DNA from: an uncultured Lachnospiraceae bacterium
Lineage (GTDB): Bacteria > Bacillota_A > Clostridia > Lachnospirales > Lachnospiraceae
Direction of reading: 5' to 3'
NCBI GenBank assembly: GCA_947564305.1
Contig: CANOBT010000015.1
Span: 1-64,000 of the forward strand
Length of the DNA: 64,000 nucleotides
Of the stretch, positions 8,801-16,471 are shown piece after piece. The position numbers and the translations under genes were made by a program. The first letter of the stretch is position 1. Every line of letters begins with the position of its first letter. Under the pieces are notes generated by a model. The model was not told where the DNA came from. It made no database searches and worked only from the letters and a program-made list of their open reading frames with translations.

Positions 8801-9343
8801 TTAAAATGTATTCTTTTTCCATACCTCGCCTTTCATGTCTTTCCATAAGAATGTTCTGTTTTCAAATACCATGTACCCATGCGGAGAGTCTTCCTTTGGA
8901 ATGGATACGGAACCCGGATTGAGATACCAGAATGTGCCTCTGTTCTCACATGCCGGAACGTGTGTATGCCCATTCAGCAAAATGTCTCCCTTCTTCAGCA
9001 TAGGAGGTGCATCCGGATGAAACACATGCCCATGCGTAGCAAACATCGTCAGTCCTTCAATCTCCAAAAGGCAATATTCTGCCATCATAGGAAATTCCAG
9101 AACCATCTGGTCCACCTCTGTGTCACAATTCCCCCGCACGCAAAGCAGATTCTGCTTTACTTTATTGAGCATAGAGATAACTTCCTTCGGTGCATACCCC
9201 CTGGGAAGTTCATTACGTGGTCCATGGTATAAAATATCTCCTAACAGCAGAAGGCGGTCTGCGCATTCTCTATCATAAGCCTCAAGCATCTGCCGGCAAT
9301 ACCAGGACGAACCATGTATGTCTGACGCAATCATGAGTTTCAT
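8801..9343 (-). CDS. yfcE: YfcE-type metallophosphoesterase
   Basis: A 180-residue calcineurin-like phosphoesterase. All metal-binding motifs are present in order: MIASDIHG, LLLGDILYHGP, CVRGNCDTE, ATHGHVFHP and LLNGHTHVP. Length and order match the YfcE/MJ0936 phosphodiesterase group, which hydrolyse phosphodiesters in vitro; the natural substrate is unsettled. The start at 9343 is chosen because AGAGGA lies upstream, and translation of the longer frame would run through the palindromic repeat at 9369-9432. Confidence 0.9.
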   Translation of the reverse strand: MKLMIASDIHGSSWYCRQMLEAYDRECADRLLLLGDILYHGPRNELPRGYAPKEVISMLNKVKQNLLCVRGNCDTEVDQMVLEFPMMAEYCLLEIEGLTMFATHGHVFHPDAPPMLKKGDILLNGHTHVPACENRGTFWYLNPGSVSIPKEDSPHGYMVFENRTFLWKDMKGEVWKKNTF

Positions 9344-9368
9344 AGTTTTTCCTCTCTTCTTTTGTAAC

Positions 9369-9432
9369 CACTTGCAACGCAAGTGATTGCCTACTTGCCC
9401 GCCATCTGCGAAGCAGATTTTCATGCGGGCAA
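9369..9432. repeat. tandem palindromes upstream of the phosphoesterase gene
   Basis: Two adjacent inverted repeats: CACTTGC/GCAAGTG (9369-9385) and TTGCCCGC/GCGGGCAA (9395-9432), the latter enclosing a second palindrome ATCTGC-GAA-GCAGAT. They sit between the ribosome binding site of the phosphoesterase gene and its likely promoter region, so they would be in the mRNA leader. A related CAGCGCAGC-type sequence lies before the NUDIX gene near 58380. They may be REP-like elements or a leader structure. Confidence 0.5.
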
Positions 9433-9478
9433 TTCCCGTATCTTTTTTCATACGATACTTTACATTCTTCTTTAAAAT

Positions 9479-9515
9479 TGCGGAGAAATAACATCCATAA
9501 ATTCATTTCTCCGCA
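9479..9515 (-). terminator. hairpin, possible terminator upstream of the phosphoesterase gene
   Basis: A perfect 11-bp stem TGCGGAGAAAT/ATTTCTCCGCA with a 15-base loop. On the minus strand it is followed by CAATTTTAAAG, a weak T tract. It may end transcription from the four-gene cassette or be a leader structure of the phosphoesterase mRNA. Confidence 0.4.
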
Positions 9516-9593
9516 GTTCCTTATGCACTTCATATTTAGTATATCCTAAAACCATCGTGAACGTCAAATCATTTATCTGTAAAAATCCCCCTA

Positions 9594-9622
9594 GTTTCGG
9601 GATGTTGTACAAAATCCCGAAC
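9594..9622 (-). terminator. hairpin just after the four-gene cassette
   Basis: Inverted repeat TTCGGGAT/ATCCCGAA with a 10-base loop lies 54 bases downstream of the lipoprotein stop codon. On the minus strand it is followed by AACTAGGGGGATTTTTAC, so the T run is displaced by 12 bases. It is a possible terminator of the cassette. Confidence 0.4.
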
Positions 9623-9675
9623 GATTACAGTTTATAAGACAGCTTGTGCCTCTTCAAGATGGTGCAGCCTGCATC

Positions 9676-10914
9676 TCACAGCGCCCCCCGCATCTGCGCC
9701 GCCACACTTCCTGACGCATCAATCAAAACGACCGCCCGGTTCTGTGCCGCCACATTTTCATCCATCCCCTCATCCTTCTGATCATCTTTATAAAAAGGAT
9801 TATCATACCCTGTTCCAACAGTCTCCAGTCGGATCGGATCAACGCCATTTTCCACCAACAGCTCTTTCACCACCAAGGCCCGTTTTTCTGACAAACTGAT
9901 ACAGCTTTCCAAATCTCCGAATTTTGCTGTTGTACCCACCAACATTGCGCGAAATTCGGGGTGCTTCTTCATGTATGCAGCTACACCTTCCAAGGCTGTT
10001 TTTGCAGCCTCCCTGTCCACCAGTTCATCGGTGTCTGCGAGAAATGCAATGGTTTCTTCGTCAAAGCTCACAGCATCGACTTCCGCCAAATTAATCTCTT
10101 TTAAGACCAATGCAGACGCTCTTTCCATAACAGTCACTGTAGAAACTTGCGGAACTTCCCCTTCCGCATAAAATGACGCCAATGGCAAATCTGTTTTAAA
10201 CTCAATTTCCCCTGCACCAGCCTGCCTTAAAATTCCGTTCCAGACTTCTATCAATGTCTTCCGATTCGCTTCTGTAATCTGTGACTGCGGCTTCGCCACA
10301 TCCCCAATATTAAAAAAACGGACGCAGTCTATCTCCTGAAGCTCTGGAAGCGCTCTCTGTTCTTCCAACAGGCTTATCACCTGCTCCGCCGTGATATTTT
10401 CCAGCAAGCTTTCAGAAAAATCCAACGGCGCAGCCGTAGACAGTCCGGAGTCAATCACAATCATCTCTTTTCTACCGCCCTCCTCAGCACTTAACTGACG
10501 CCCTGCCAAAGTAATTGCAGATAGAAGGTCGCTTTCCGCAGTTTTTGCAAACATCTGGTCCGCCATGTTCACAATCTGCTTGGCACGCTCCTCGGCAATC
10601 GCCTGGTATTTCTCGGAGCTCAACCCGGACTTTGTCTCCGGAACCGTAACTACGGACGCATAGGGTGCACCGTCATTTACAATGAGAGAAATGGTGGAGC
10701 CGCTCTGGGTACATGCTTCCAGAACAGAGTCATACATGACAGAGGTATTCACACGCGGCGCATTTGCATGGGCACCAATGATGACCGCCAAATGGATTGG
10801 CCCGCCGTCTTTTTCATCTGCGAAACCACATCCTGCAGCCAGTGCCGCTGTCAAAAAAATGATTCCTCCAAGAGATAACATTTTACGCCTGTTTCGTGCT
10901 CGTTTTGTTCTCAC
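9676..10914 (-). CDS. lipoprotein with C-terminal OmpA-like (peptidoglycan-binding) domain
   Basis: A 412-residue protein. A basic N-terminus, a hydrophobic segment LGGIIFLTAALAAGC and a lipobox with C29 indicate a lipoprotein on the outer face of the membrane. Residues about 40-220 alternate beta strands and helices (IHLAVIIGAHANAP, RKEMIVIDSGLSTAAPLDFS), possibly a Rossmann-like or vWA-like fold; this is inference. Residues about 275-400 look like an OmpA domain: FRAMLVGTTAKFGD, SLSEKRALVVKELLVENGVD, then NRAVVLIDAS. The GTG start overlaps the stop of the previous gene (GTGA). It is the last gene of a four-gene cassette with no known counterpart that I can name. Confidence 0.7.
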   Translation of the reverse strand: MRTKRARNRRKMLSLGGIIFLTAALAAGCGFADEKDGGPIHLAVIIGAHANAPRVNTSVMYDSVLEACTQSGSTISLIVNDGAPYASVVTVPETKSGLSSEKYQAIAEERAKQIVNMADQMFAKTAESDLLSAITLAGRQLSAEEGGRKEMIVIDSGLSTAAPLDFSESLLENITAEQVISLLEEQRALPELQEIDCVRFFNIGDVAKPQSQITEANRKTLIEVWNGILRQAGAGEIEFKTDLPLASFYAEGEVPQVSTVTVMERASALVLKEINLAEVDAVSFDEETIAFLADTDELVDREAAKTALEGVAAYMKKHPEFRAMLVGTTAKFGDLESCISLSEKRALVVKELLVENGVDPIRLETVGTGYDNPFYKDDQKDEGMDENVAAQNRAVVLIDASGSVAAQMRGAL

Positions 10915-11735
10915 AGCTTCATCCCTCCTATTGCCTGTACCAGTTTACTTTCCTCCAGAAGAAGGGTGGCAGCATTGGCTGTCCCATCCTTTTCTGCAAG
11001 CCGTCTTCTGGCATGAATCTTGAAATACTGCCTGTAAAGTTCAATCTGTTTGCGCATGGTGTCGTACTGCTCCTTGTCATATTCCGCAAGATTGCACTCT
11101 TCTAATTCCTGCTCAAGTTCCGTAATCTGAACCTGATATCCGTCCCGCTCCTGCCTCAGCCTGACATTTTGCAGACGAAGAAACTGCCTCCTTTTTCTGT
11201 AGGGGTCTTTTTCGTAGCTTAGCCCAAAACAAACCGCACTGGTTGCCAGGGGTTCCAACAAGAGAATAAGCGCACAGGCATTCTGTGCCATAGTAGGGCC
11301 TTGCATATTTACTTCCTGCGTGTCAATATCTCCTAAAATGAGAAGCCCTGATTCAGAGGCAAATAATTCCTCTCTGGAAGTCCATCGCAGGATTGCCGTG
11401 GATACGAAAAGAAGAAGGAATACTCCTGCAAATGCTGTCATCTGCACTTTTTTTAAGTGAGAAGTATCTTCTTTATCATTCAGACAGAGCGCAAGAAGCA
11501 CCGGAGCGATATTCAAGACGCCTGCTATCACTATCGTGATGATGATGGTCAGCACCTGCTGCTGTGTCATTTGCAGTTCAAAAATATTGTATAAAGTGGC
11601 CATATCTGCAATCATACAAATCAAAATAATCAAGTTTTTTACCCATGTATTTTGCAGAAAAGTCTGCCCGGCGTTCTGCTTTTCAAGTTCCGCTTTTACT
11701 ACAGCGCGGTTTTGCTTCCTTCGTATGCTCCGCAT
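10911..11735 (-). CDS. polytopic membrane protein with cytoplasmic coiled coil
   Basis: A 274-residue protein of unknown family. After a basic N-terminus there are about four hydrophobic helices: NLIILICMIADMATLYNIF (about 34-52), LTIIITIVIAGVLNIAPVLL (62-81), MTAFAGVFLLLFVSTAIL (98-115) and ACALILLLEPLATSAVCFGL (153-172). The C-terminal 100 residues are highly charged and heptad-like (RLRQERDGYQVQITELEQEL), predicted as a coiled coil. It has an AAGGAGG site and is translationally coupled to the lipoprotein gene. The layout loosely recalls DUF4407-type proteins, but I would not assign that. It could anchor the two soluble partners to the lipoprotein. Confidence 0.7.
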   Translation of the reverse strand: MRSIRRKQNRAVVKAELEKQNAGQTFLQNTWVKNLIILICMIADMATLYNIFELQMTQQQVLTIIITIVIAGVLNIAPVLLALCLNDKEDTSHLKKVQMTAFAGVFLLLFVSTAILRWTSREELFASESGLLILGDIDTQEVNMQGPTMAQNACALILLLEPLATSAVCFGLSYEKDPYRKRRQFLRLQNVRLRQERDGYQVQITELEQELEECNLAEYDKEQYDTMRKQIELYRQYFKIHARRRLAEKDGTANAATLLLEESKLVQAIGGMKL

Positions 11736-11752
11736 TTGCCTTCCTCCTTACC

Positions 11753-12169
11753 TTAAGGTAGCGCCTCTTGATTTTCTAAAATCTGCATCTCCACTTCCTG
11801 TTTTTCTAATTTTAACCGTTGAAGCTCTACGTTTTGCAATTCTCTGATTCCGAGACAAGCCTGCTTATGCGCCTGTGCTTGTCTATCAATATCGGTAATA
11901 CCGAGATTGCAGGTAATATTGATAATCGAATCAAAATAATTTTCATTATACTTGTCACAATCCACACTCGACAAAAAGGTATCAATCTCATCATCCAGTG
12001 ATTTTGAAAATTCATAAATCCGTTCTGGGAATTTGTATGTAACCGGCCGTATCCCTACATGTTTTGCGGCATGTCCAACCCCTGCATCAAAGTCGACTGC
12101 TTTACAGCCGGAAGGTAATTCTATCGGCTTTAAGGTCCTTCTAAACATTCTATTTAATCTTTCCCGCAT
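11753..12169 (-). CDS. conserved-looking hypothetical protein with C-terminal coiled coil
   Basis: A 138-residue soluble protein that I do not recognise. Residues 1-45 contain a basic start MRERLNRMFRRTLKPIELPSG and AVDFDAGVGHAAKHVGIRPV; the middle is acidic and helical; the last 40 residues (LQNVELQRLKLEKQEVEMQ) form a likely coiled coil. AAGGAGG lies 9 bases before the ATG. It overlaps the previous gene by 20 bases and is separated from the membrane protein gene by 17 bases, so the four genes almost certainly form one operon. Its coiled coil may pair with that of the membrane protein. Confidence 0.6.
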   Translation of the reverse strand: MRERLNRMFRRTLKPIELPSGCKAVDFDAGVGHAAKHVGIRPVTYKFPERIYEFSKSLDDEIDTFLSSVDCDKYNENYFDSIINITCNLGITDIDRQAQAHKQACLGIRELQNVELQRLKLEKQEVEMQILENQEALP

Positions 12170-12857
12170 AACGTATAACCTCCTTCATATAGTCATCATC
12201 CTCTTTGTGACGGTTGTGGTATAAATGGTATGCACGATTTTCAATACTGACCTCCGGCACGGCCTTTGTACTCCATTCCCGGTTTCCCCAATGGTACAAT
12301 ACTCCGTGGCAATAGCAGGATAACAGGGCACGCATCCTGGCTGCAGCCGCAAGAAGCTCCTCCTCCATCACGATCTCGCTGGTCTCCAAGCTTTTCTGTA
12401 AACGAATCATCTGGTCAAACAGCTCCTTTTTCTTAGATTTCAAAGATTGTCTTGCCTGCCGTATAGATTCTTCTGCCCGTAGGTCCTGTATGGACTTAGA
12501 TGATTTATTTTTTGTAGAATGAGGAGAATCATCTTGTTCCAAAGAAGCATATTCAATAAATAATTTTTTCAGTTCCATCCGTACAGGCGATAGATTTTCC
12601 TCCATTTTTTCCATCATCTTCGCACAATAATATTCAAAATCCTCCTGTTTTCTCTTGATAAATCCGGACTGCATACATCCCCATTCATCTATGCGGATAA
12701 ATCCTTTTCTGGCATGATGCCAGCCTGACATAAACACCAGAAAGCGTGGTGTATTGAGACCTTTTAACCGATTTGCAGAATGCCTCAAATTATGAGTCCC
12801 ATATCCCATGTATGTATCCGCGCATTTCCTGTCATATAATCCTCTGTGATTTCTCAT
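12150..12857 (-). CDS. hypothetical soluble protein, first gene of the four-gene cassette
   Basis: A 235-residue protein of unknown family. The N-terminal 60 residues are rich in aromatic, His and Arg residues (DTYMGYGTHNLRHSANRL, FMSGWHHARKGFIRI). Residues about 65-175 are long charged helices (ARQSLKSKKKELFDQMIRL). The end contains SCYCHGVLYHWGNREWS, with two cysteines and histidines that could bind metal. No membrane segment or signal is visible. It starts 28 bases after spoIIE with a GGAG site and no terminator between, so it may be read through from the sporulation gene. Confidence 0.6.
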   Translation of the reverse strand: MRNHRGLYDRKCADTYMGYGTHNLRHSANRLKGLNTPRFLVFMSGWHHARKGFIRIDEWGCMQSGFIKRKQEDFEYYCAKMMEKMEENLSPVRMELKKLFIEYASLEQDDSPHSTKNKSSKSIQDLRAEESIRQARQSLKSKKKELFDQMIRLQKSLETSEIVMEEELLAAAARMRALLSCYCHGVLYHWGNREWSTKAVPEVSIENRAYHLYHNRHKEDDDYMKEVIRYAGKIK

Positions 12858-12885
12858 AATGACTCCGTATGTATCTTTTCCTTTC

Positions 12886-14283
12886 CTAATTTTCCCAGAT
12901 TCCGATTGCCAATACAGTCATATCATCCTGAGGCGGCTTGCCTGTCCAATTCAGCACCTGCTCTAAAACATGCTGAGCCATTTCCTTTGGATTGACTAAA
13001 AGGGTGCCCTGAATGATTGTCTCTAGCAAAATATCCTGCTCTCCCACGGGAAGAGCATCCATCACTCCGTCTGTGACCATTATCACAAAATCTCCATTAT
13101 GAAGCTCCCGTTCCACAGAATCAATCTCAATCTGATGCAATACCCCTATGGGCAGGCTGGTGGAACTTAGATGCTCAACCTTCTCTTTCTGACGGATAAA
13201 TGTAGCGGAGGCTCCCGCTTTAATCAGCTCACATTTTCCGGTATACAAATCAAAGACACTCATATCAATAGTGGAATAATGGATTTCCTCACGTCCCATC
13301 ACCAGAGTCGTATTAATCATCTGAATTGCTGTTTTTTCCGGAAATCCCGCTTCCAACAGTTCCTCCAAAAGTTCAATCACCAGAGTGCTCTCCCTGCATG
13401 CATTTTCACCGGAACCCATTCCGTCACACAATGCCACCGCTTGTTTTCCTCCCGGCAGGGCCAGTGTCATAAAATTATCTCCGGAAATCTGGCTGCCTCC
13501 TTTCCCAATCCGGGCAACTCCCTGCAAAGTGTAAAATGCAGGTCCCTCCTGGCAGATGACCGTCGTATACTCCCGTCCCAATGTCTGGACGCCGATTCCA
13601 TCAGCTACAAACCGCCTTCCCATCACGTCCGACACAATCTTTACCAACTCTTTCAGGGTAATATTGACATCCTGCATGGCACGCGCGGTAATATGTACTT
13701 CGTATTTGCCTTCCCGGTTCATAAAGAAATTCGTATAAAGGACACGAACTCCTTGTTTTTTCATGGCCGCTATTAACCGTTTTTCCAGGCGGTCATCAAT
13801 AAATAAACTGTCCTCCAACTCTTTTGCCGTCATCCGAATCATATCTGCGAATGTATCCATCTGAATAGCGCAGCCTTCCCTGCTCTGTGCGATACGGTTT
13901 GTCCACATCATATTCTGTCTGGCATCATGAAATGCATCCAACATTTTCCGCAGGAAACGCGGCGCCATAATACAACGTTGCTGCAGTTTCCGTTTCGTCT
14001 CCGTATTCAGCTCATTTCCATAGGAATCCACCGCTGAAAGGATTTCATAGCCCATTTGGTATGTATGGACAAAATTCTCCCCCCAGCACCAGGAACATTT
14101 CTCGCATTCCTGGCAGACCTTCTCCTTCACCGACTCAAACATTTCGTCGATTTCCTCGCTTGTAAAGGATTTCTTTTTCTCCCCCATCTGCAAAAATGTA
14201 TGGGAAAGCTGCTTTAAGGAATCTGCAAATTTTTCAATCTGCGTCACATATGGGCTGGTATGTAAAACTTGTCCATCTTCCAT
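12886..14283 (-). CDS. spoIIE: SpoIIE-like PP2C-type serine phosphatase without the membrane domain
   Basis: A 465-residue protein. The C-terminal half is a SpoIIE/PP2C phosphatase: VALCDGMGSGENACRES, VIMVTDGVMDALPVG and PPQDDMTVLAIGIW supply the metal-binding aspartates. The N-terminal half has a cysteine cluster CQECEKCSWCW (about residues 58-69) and helices, but none of the multiple membrane spans of Bacillus SpoIIE (about 827 residues). SpoIIE dephosphorylates SpoIIAA to activate sigma F in the forespore. Gene order hup-rqcP-yabP-yabQ-divIC-spoIIE supports the assignment. The start at 14283 has AGGAGG upstream. Confidence 0.85.
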   Translation of the reverse strand: MEDGQVLHTSPYVTQIEKFADSLKQLSHTFLQMGEKKKSFTSEEIDEMFESVKEKVCQECEKCSWCWGENFVHTYQMGYEILSAVDSYGNELNTETKRKLQQRCIMAPRFLRKMLDAFHDARQNMMWTNRIAQSREGCAIQMDTFADMIRMTAKELEDSLFIDDRLEKRLIAAMKKQGVRVLYTNFFMNREGKYEVHITARAMQDVNITLKELVKIVSDVMGRRFVADGIGVQTLGREYTTVICQEGPAFYTLQGVARIGKGGSQISGDNFMTLALPGGKQAVALCDGMGSGENACRESTLVIELLEELLEAGFPEKTAIQMINTTLVMGREEIHYSTIDMSVFDLYTGKCELIKAGASATFIRQKEKVEHLSSTSLPIGVLHQIEIDSVERELHNGDFVIMVTDGVMDALPVGEQDILLETIIQGTLLVNPKEMAQHVLEQVLNWTGKPPQDDMTVLAIGIWEN

Positions 14284-14393
14284 CAGACTACCTCCTAGTT
14301 TAATCGGAGTACTCACGGAATGTCAGCCATAAGACTGGGTGCAAACGACTTTCCGGGAGTGCTCAAGCATAGCACCTCCTCACCAGAGGCAGC

Positions 14394-14420
14394 AAAAAAA
14401 CTCCAGGAATTCTCCTGGAG
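14394..14420 (-). terminator. Rho-independent terminator after divIC
   Basis: Minus-strand stem CTCCAGGA/TCCTGGAG (ctccaggaattctcctggag as a 20-base palindrome) followed directly by seven T. It lies 15 bases after the divIC stop and separates that operon from spoIIE. Confidence 0.9.
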
Positions 14421-14434
14421 TTTCTCTTTCGTAT

Positions 14435-14773
14435 CTATTCTTCCGGCTGAAATAAAATCTCATTCGGATCTACCAGACCAAGTTTTTCTTTTGCCACATC
14501 CTTGATGTAGTCCTCACTTTGTATATATTCTGTATACTCTTTTACTTCTTCAGTGCGGGCATTCTGCTCTTCAATCTGTGCCCGAAGTTCTGCTTCCTGC
14601 TGCTTATATACCTGATTCCGCCCATACAGACTCACCGAATTCACCGCCAGAACTGCTGCCAACAGCCCCAAAACGGTACAGATAACCACTACACTTCTCT
14701 TATGCTGCCGGAAGATTGACGAATTCTTTCGCCTCTGCTGCCTGTCTGCAGGTCTTTTTTTCTTCTGCCCCAT
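14435..14773 (-). CDS. divIC: FtsB/DivIC-type septum formation initiator
   Basis: A 112-residue bitopic membrane protein: a basic cytoplasmic tail (MGQKKKRPADRQQRRK), one membrane span (VVVICTVLGLLAAVLAVNSV, about 28-47), then an extracellular coiled coil (QEAELRAQIEEQNARTEE) and the conserved end YIKDVAKEKLGLVDPNEILF. DivIC/FtsB proteins hold the division complex together with FtsL and FtsQ/DivIB. The position between yabQ and spoIIE is the same as in Bacillus. Confidence 0.9.
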   Translation of the reverse strand: MGQKKKRPADRQQRRKNSSIFRQHKRSVVVICTVLGLLAAVLAVNSVSLYGRNQVYKQQEAELRAQIEEQNARTEEVKEYTEYIQSEDYIKDVAKEKLGLVDPNEILFQPEE

Positions 14774-14885
14774 ATAAATTCACCCATTATTAATCCCTTG
14801 ATAAGCTCCCCTAATACAAAACGAATAAGCTGCATGAAATCCCCTTTTGTCTCACACAGAGTTTCTCTTGCTTGTACTAAACATT

Positions 14886-15218
14886 TTATTCGTTTTTCTT
14901 CTTTTTTTCAAGGCTATTTTTCCACTTTGCCAATGTTTTTTTCAACAAAATTTTACAGAAAAATGCCAGAAAATTCCCAACTACAATCCCTAGTATGAAG
15001 AACCATCTGACACTGCCATAAGTTGTATGATACATCTGCCGGAACAGATAAATGCTGATTCCAATCCAATAAAAAAAATCTTCAATACTAACAGCCGCGG
15101 CAGAATGACTGATAAGCGTCCTCAAAAGCAGCAGGATTTGATAGCTGGAAAATGTAACGATTCCCGACAGGCCCGCGTACAAAAAAATCACGGCCTCTTT
15201 TCCAATCCCAAGCATCAT
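14886..15218 (-). CDS. yabQ: YabQ-like spore cortex biosynthesis membrane protein
   Basis: A 110-residue protein with about four hydrophobic helices and the YabQ hallmark region DFFYWIGISIYLFRQMYH (residues about 46-63). YabQ sits in the outer forespore membrane and is needed for cortex formation in Bacillus. The start is uncertain by one codon (two adjacent ATGs) and the ribosome binding site is weak, which fits coupling to yabP, 9 bases upstream. Confidence 0.85.
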   Translation of the reverse strand: MMLGIGKEAVIFLYAGLSGIVTFSSYQILLLLRTLISHSAAAVSIEDFFYWIGISIYLFRQMYHTTYGSVRWFFILGIVVGNFLAFFCKILLKKTLAKWKNSLEKKKKNE

Positions 15219-15227
15219 AGATTTTGC

Positions 15228-15512
15228 CTACTTAAATAATTTTGAAAAGAAATTATCGTTCTGACCGCCTGCCTGGCTCACACTGGAATATGCGATACTG
15301 TCAATATTCCCGGAAAGGTCTACCTCGCCCTTCTCTACACTGAGCCTATTCACATGCAGGTCCGTCCCTTTCACCATCAGCATCCCCTGCTCTGTCTCCA
15401 ACAGGATTTCATTCAGGTCAAAAGAAAGCACATCGAGCACTCCTGTCACCATACTTGTCTTCCGGTTGTTCACAACCAGCTTGTGCGCCTTTGCAGGCTG
15501 CCGTTCCTCCAT
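15228..15512 (-). CDS. yabP: YabP/YqfC-type sporulation protein
   Basis: A 94-residue protein. The core KLVVNNRKTSMVTGVLDVLS, then NEILLETEQGMLMVKGTDLH and VNRLSVEKGEVDLSG, matches the YabP family of small beta-rich sporulation proteins. The start at 15512 has GGGGGA 6 bases upstream. It is the gene before yabQ, as in other spore formers. Confidence 0.9.
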   Translation of the reverse strand: MEERQPAKAHKLVVNNRKTSMVTGVLDVLSFDLNEILLETEQGMLMVKGTDLHVNRLSVEKGEVDLSGNIDSIAYSSVSQAGGQNDNFFSKLFK

Positions 15513-15648
15513 ATCCGTTCCCCCTTCGCTTATCAGCAACAGTCATCACTGTCCTATTCAAAACAATCATTCTATACCCTTTTATATATATGAAGGATTC
15601 AACCAGATTATGACTAAAAATCAGGGGGTATCTTTTAAACTAATATTC

Positions 15649-15888
15649 TTATAAATATTTAAACAGTTCCTTTGCTTCTTCCTTTTTCGTTGTATCCTGG
15701 ATATCAAGCACTTCTACCTTCACGTTCTTTGTACCGAACTGGATTTCAATGACATCCCCAACCTTCACTTTTACAGAAGCCTTCGCTACCACACCATTTA
15801 CCATAACACGACCTGCGTCGCAGGCATCATTTGCCACGGTCCTTCTCTTGATCAGTCGTGACACTTTTAAAAATTTGTCTAATCTCAT
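15649..15888 (-). CDS. rqcP: S4-domain RNA-binding protein (RqcP/HslR-like, YabO)
   Basis: A 79-residue protein that is almost entirely an S4 domain: MRLDKFLKVSRLIKRRTVA, AGRVMVNGVVAKASVKVK and VGDVIEIQFG. In Bacillus the orthologue (YabO, RqcP) helps the ribosome-associated quality-control factor RqcH add alanine tails on stalled 50S subunits. The start at 15888 has an AAAAGGG site; the longer upstream frame lacks one. Confidence 0.9.
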   Translation of the reverse strand: MRLDKFLKVSRLIKRRTVANDACDAGRVMVNGVVAKASVKVKVGDVIEIQFGTKNVKVEVLDIQDTTKKEEAKELFKYL

Positions 15889-15964
15889 CTTATTTTCCCT
15901 TTTCTTTGTTATAATACGAAAAAAATGCCTGCATGATTTATCATACAGGCATTCCACATCCTAA

Positions 15965-16237
15965 TTAGTTCACAGCATCCTTCAAAGCCTTACCTGCTTT
16001 GAATTTTGGAGCCTTGCAAGCTGCAATCTTCATTGTCTTGCCGGTCTGCGGATTTCTTCCTTCTCTTGCTGATCTTGAAGTAACCTCAAATGTACCGAAT
16101 CCAACTAACTGAACCTTCTCGCCCTTCTTCAGTTCTTCCGTTATAACGTCAACGAAAGCCTTCAAAGCTTTCTCAGCATCTTTCTTAGAAATTTCTGCAT
16201 TCTCTGCGATCGCTGTCACTAATTCTGTCTTATTCAT
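15965..16237 (-). CDS. hup: HU-family DNA-binding protein
   Basis: A 90-residue histone-like protein with the complete HU pattern: [47 protein letters not shown] (the DNA-contacting beta arm with the conserved proline) and the end [15 protein letters not shown]. It bends DNA and compacts the nucleoid. A strong promoter lies upstream at 16344-16372. Confidence 0.97.
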   Translation of the reverse strand: MNKTELVTAIAENAEISKKDAEKALKAFVDVITEELKKGEKVQLVGFGTFEVTSRSAREGRNPQTGKTMKIAACKAPKFKAGKALKDAVN

Positions 16238-16343
16238 GGATGTTTCCTCCTCTTTACTGTACTAGAATAACATTCATTCTAATGCTTCATTCAGGCAGTA
16301 TATTTACATGCCAAGCATGCCGGAATTTTTGCCTATGCATACT

Positions 16344-16372
16344 GTTATACCTGTTTCCGAAACCTTTGTCAA
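16344..16372 (-). promoter_or_regulatory. sigma-A-type promoter of hup
   Basis: On the minus strand, TTGACA (16367-16372) and TATAAC (16344-16349) are separated by 17 bases, close to the consensus. It lies about 107 bases before the hup start. Confidence 0.7.
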
Positions 16373-16471
16373 GGTATTTCAACTCTTTTGCGCCATTTTG
16401 AATATTTTTTACTGCTTTTAACAGCGATACCTATGGATTGTTCCTCAGTTTGAGCTCCTTAAGCCCTGATA

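Noticed and set aside
9676..11735. Zorya-type defence system (ZorAB) for the membrane protein plus OmpA-domain pair
   Set aside because: The membrane protein has no MotA-like pattern, the OmpA protein is a lipoprotein rather than a MotB-like protein, and no ZorC/D/E-like helicase or nuclease gene is adjacent.
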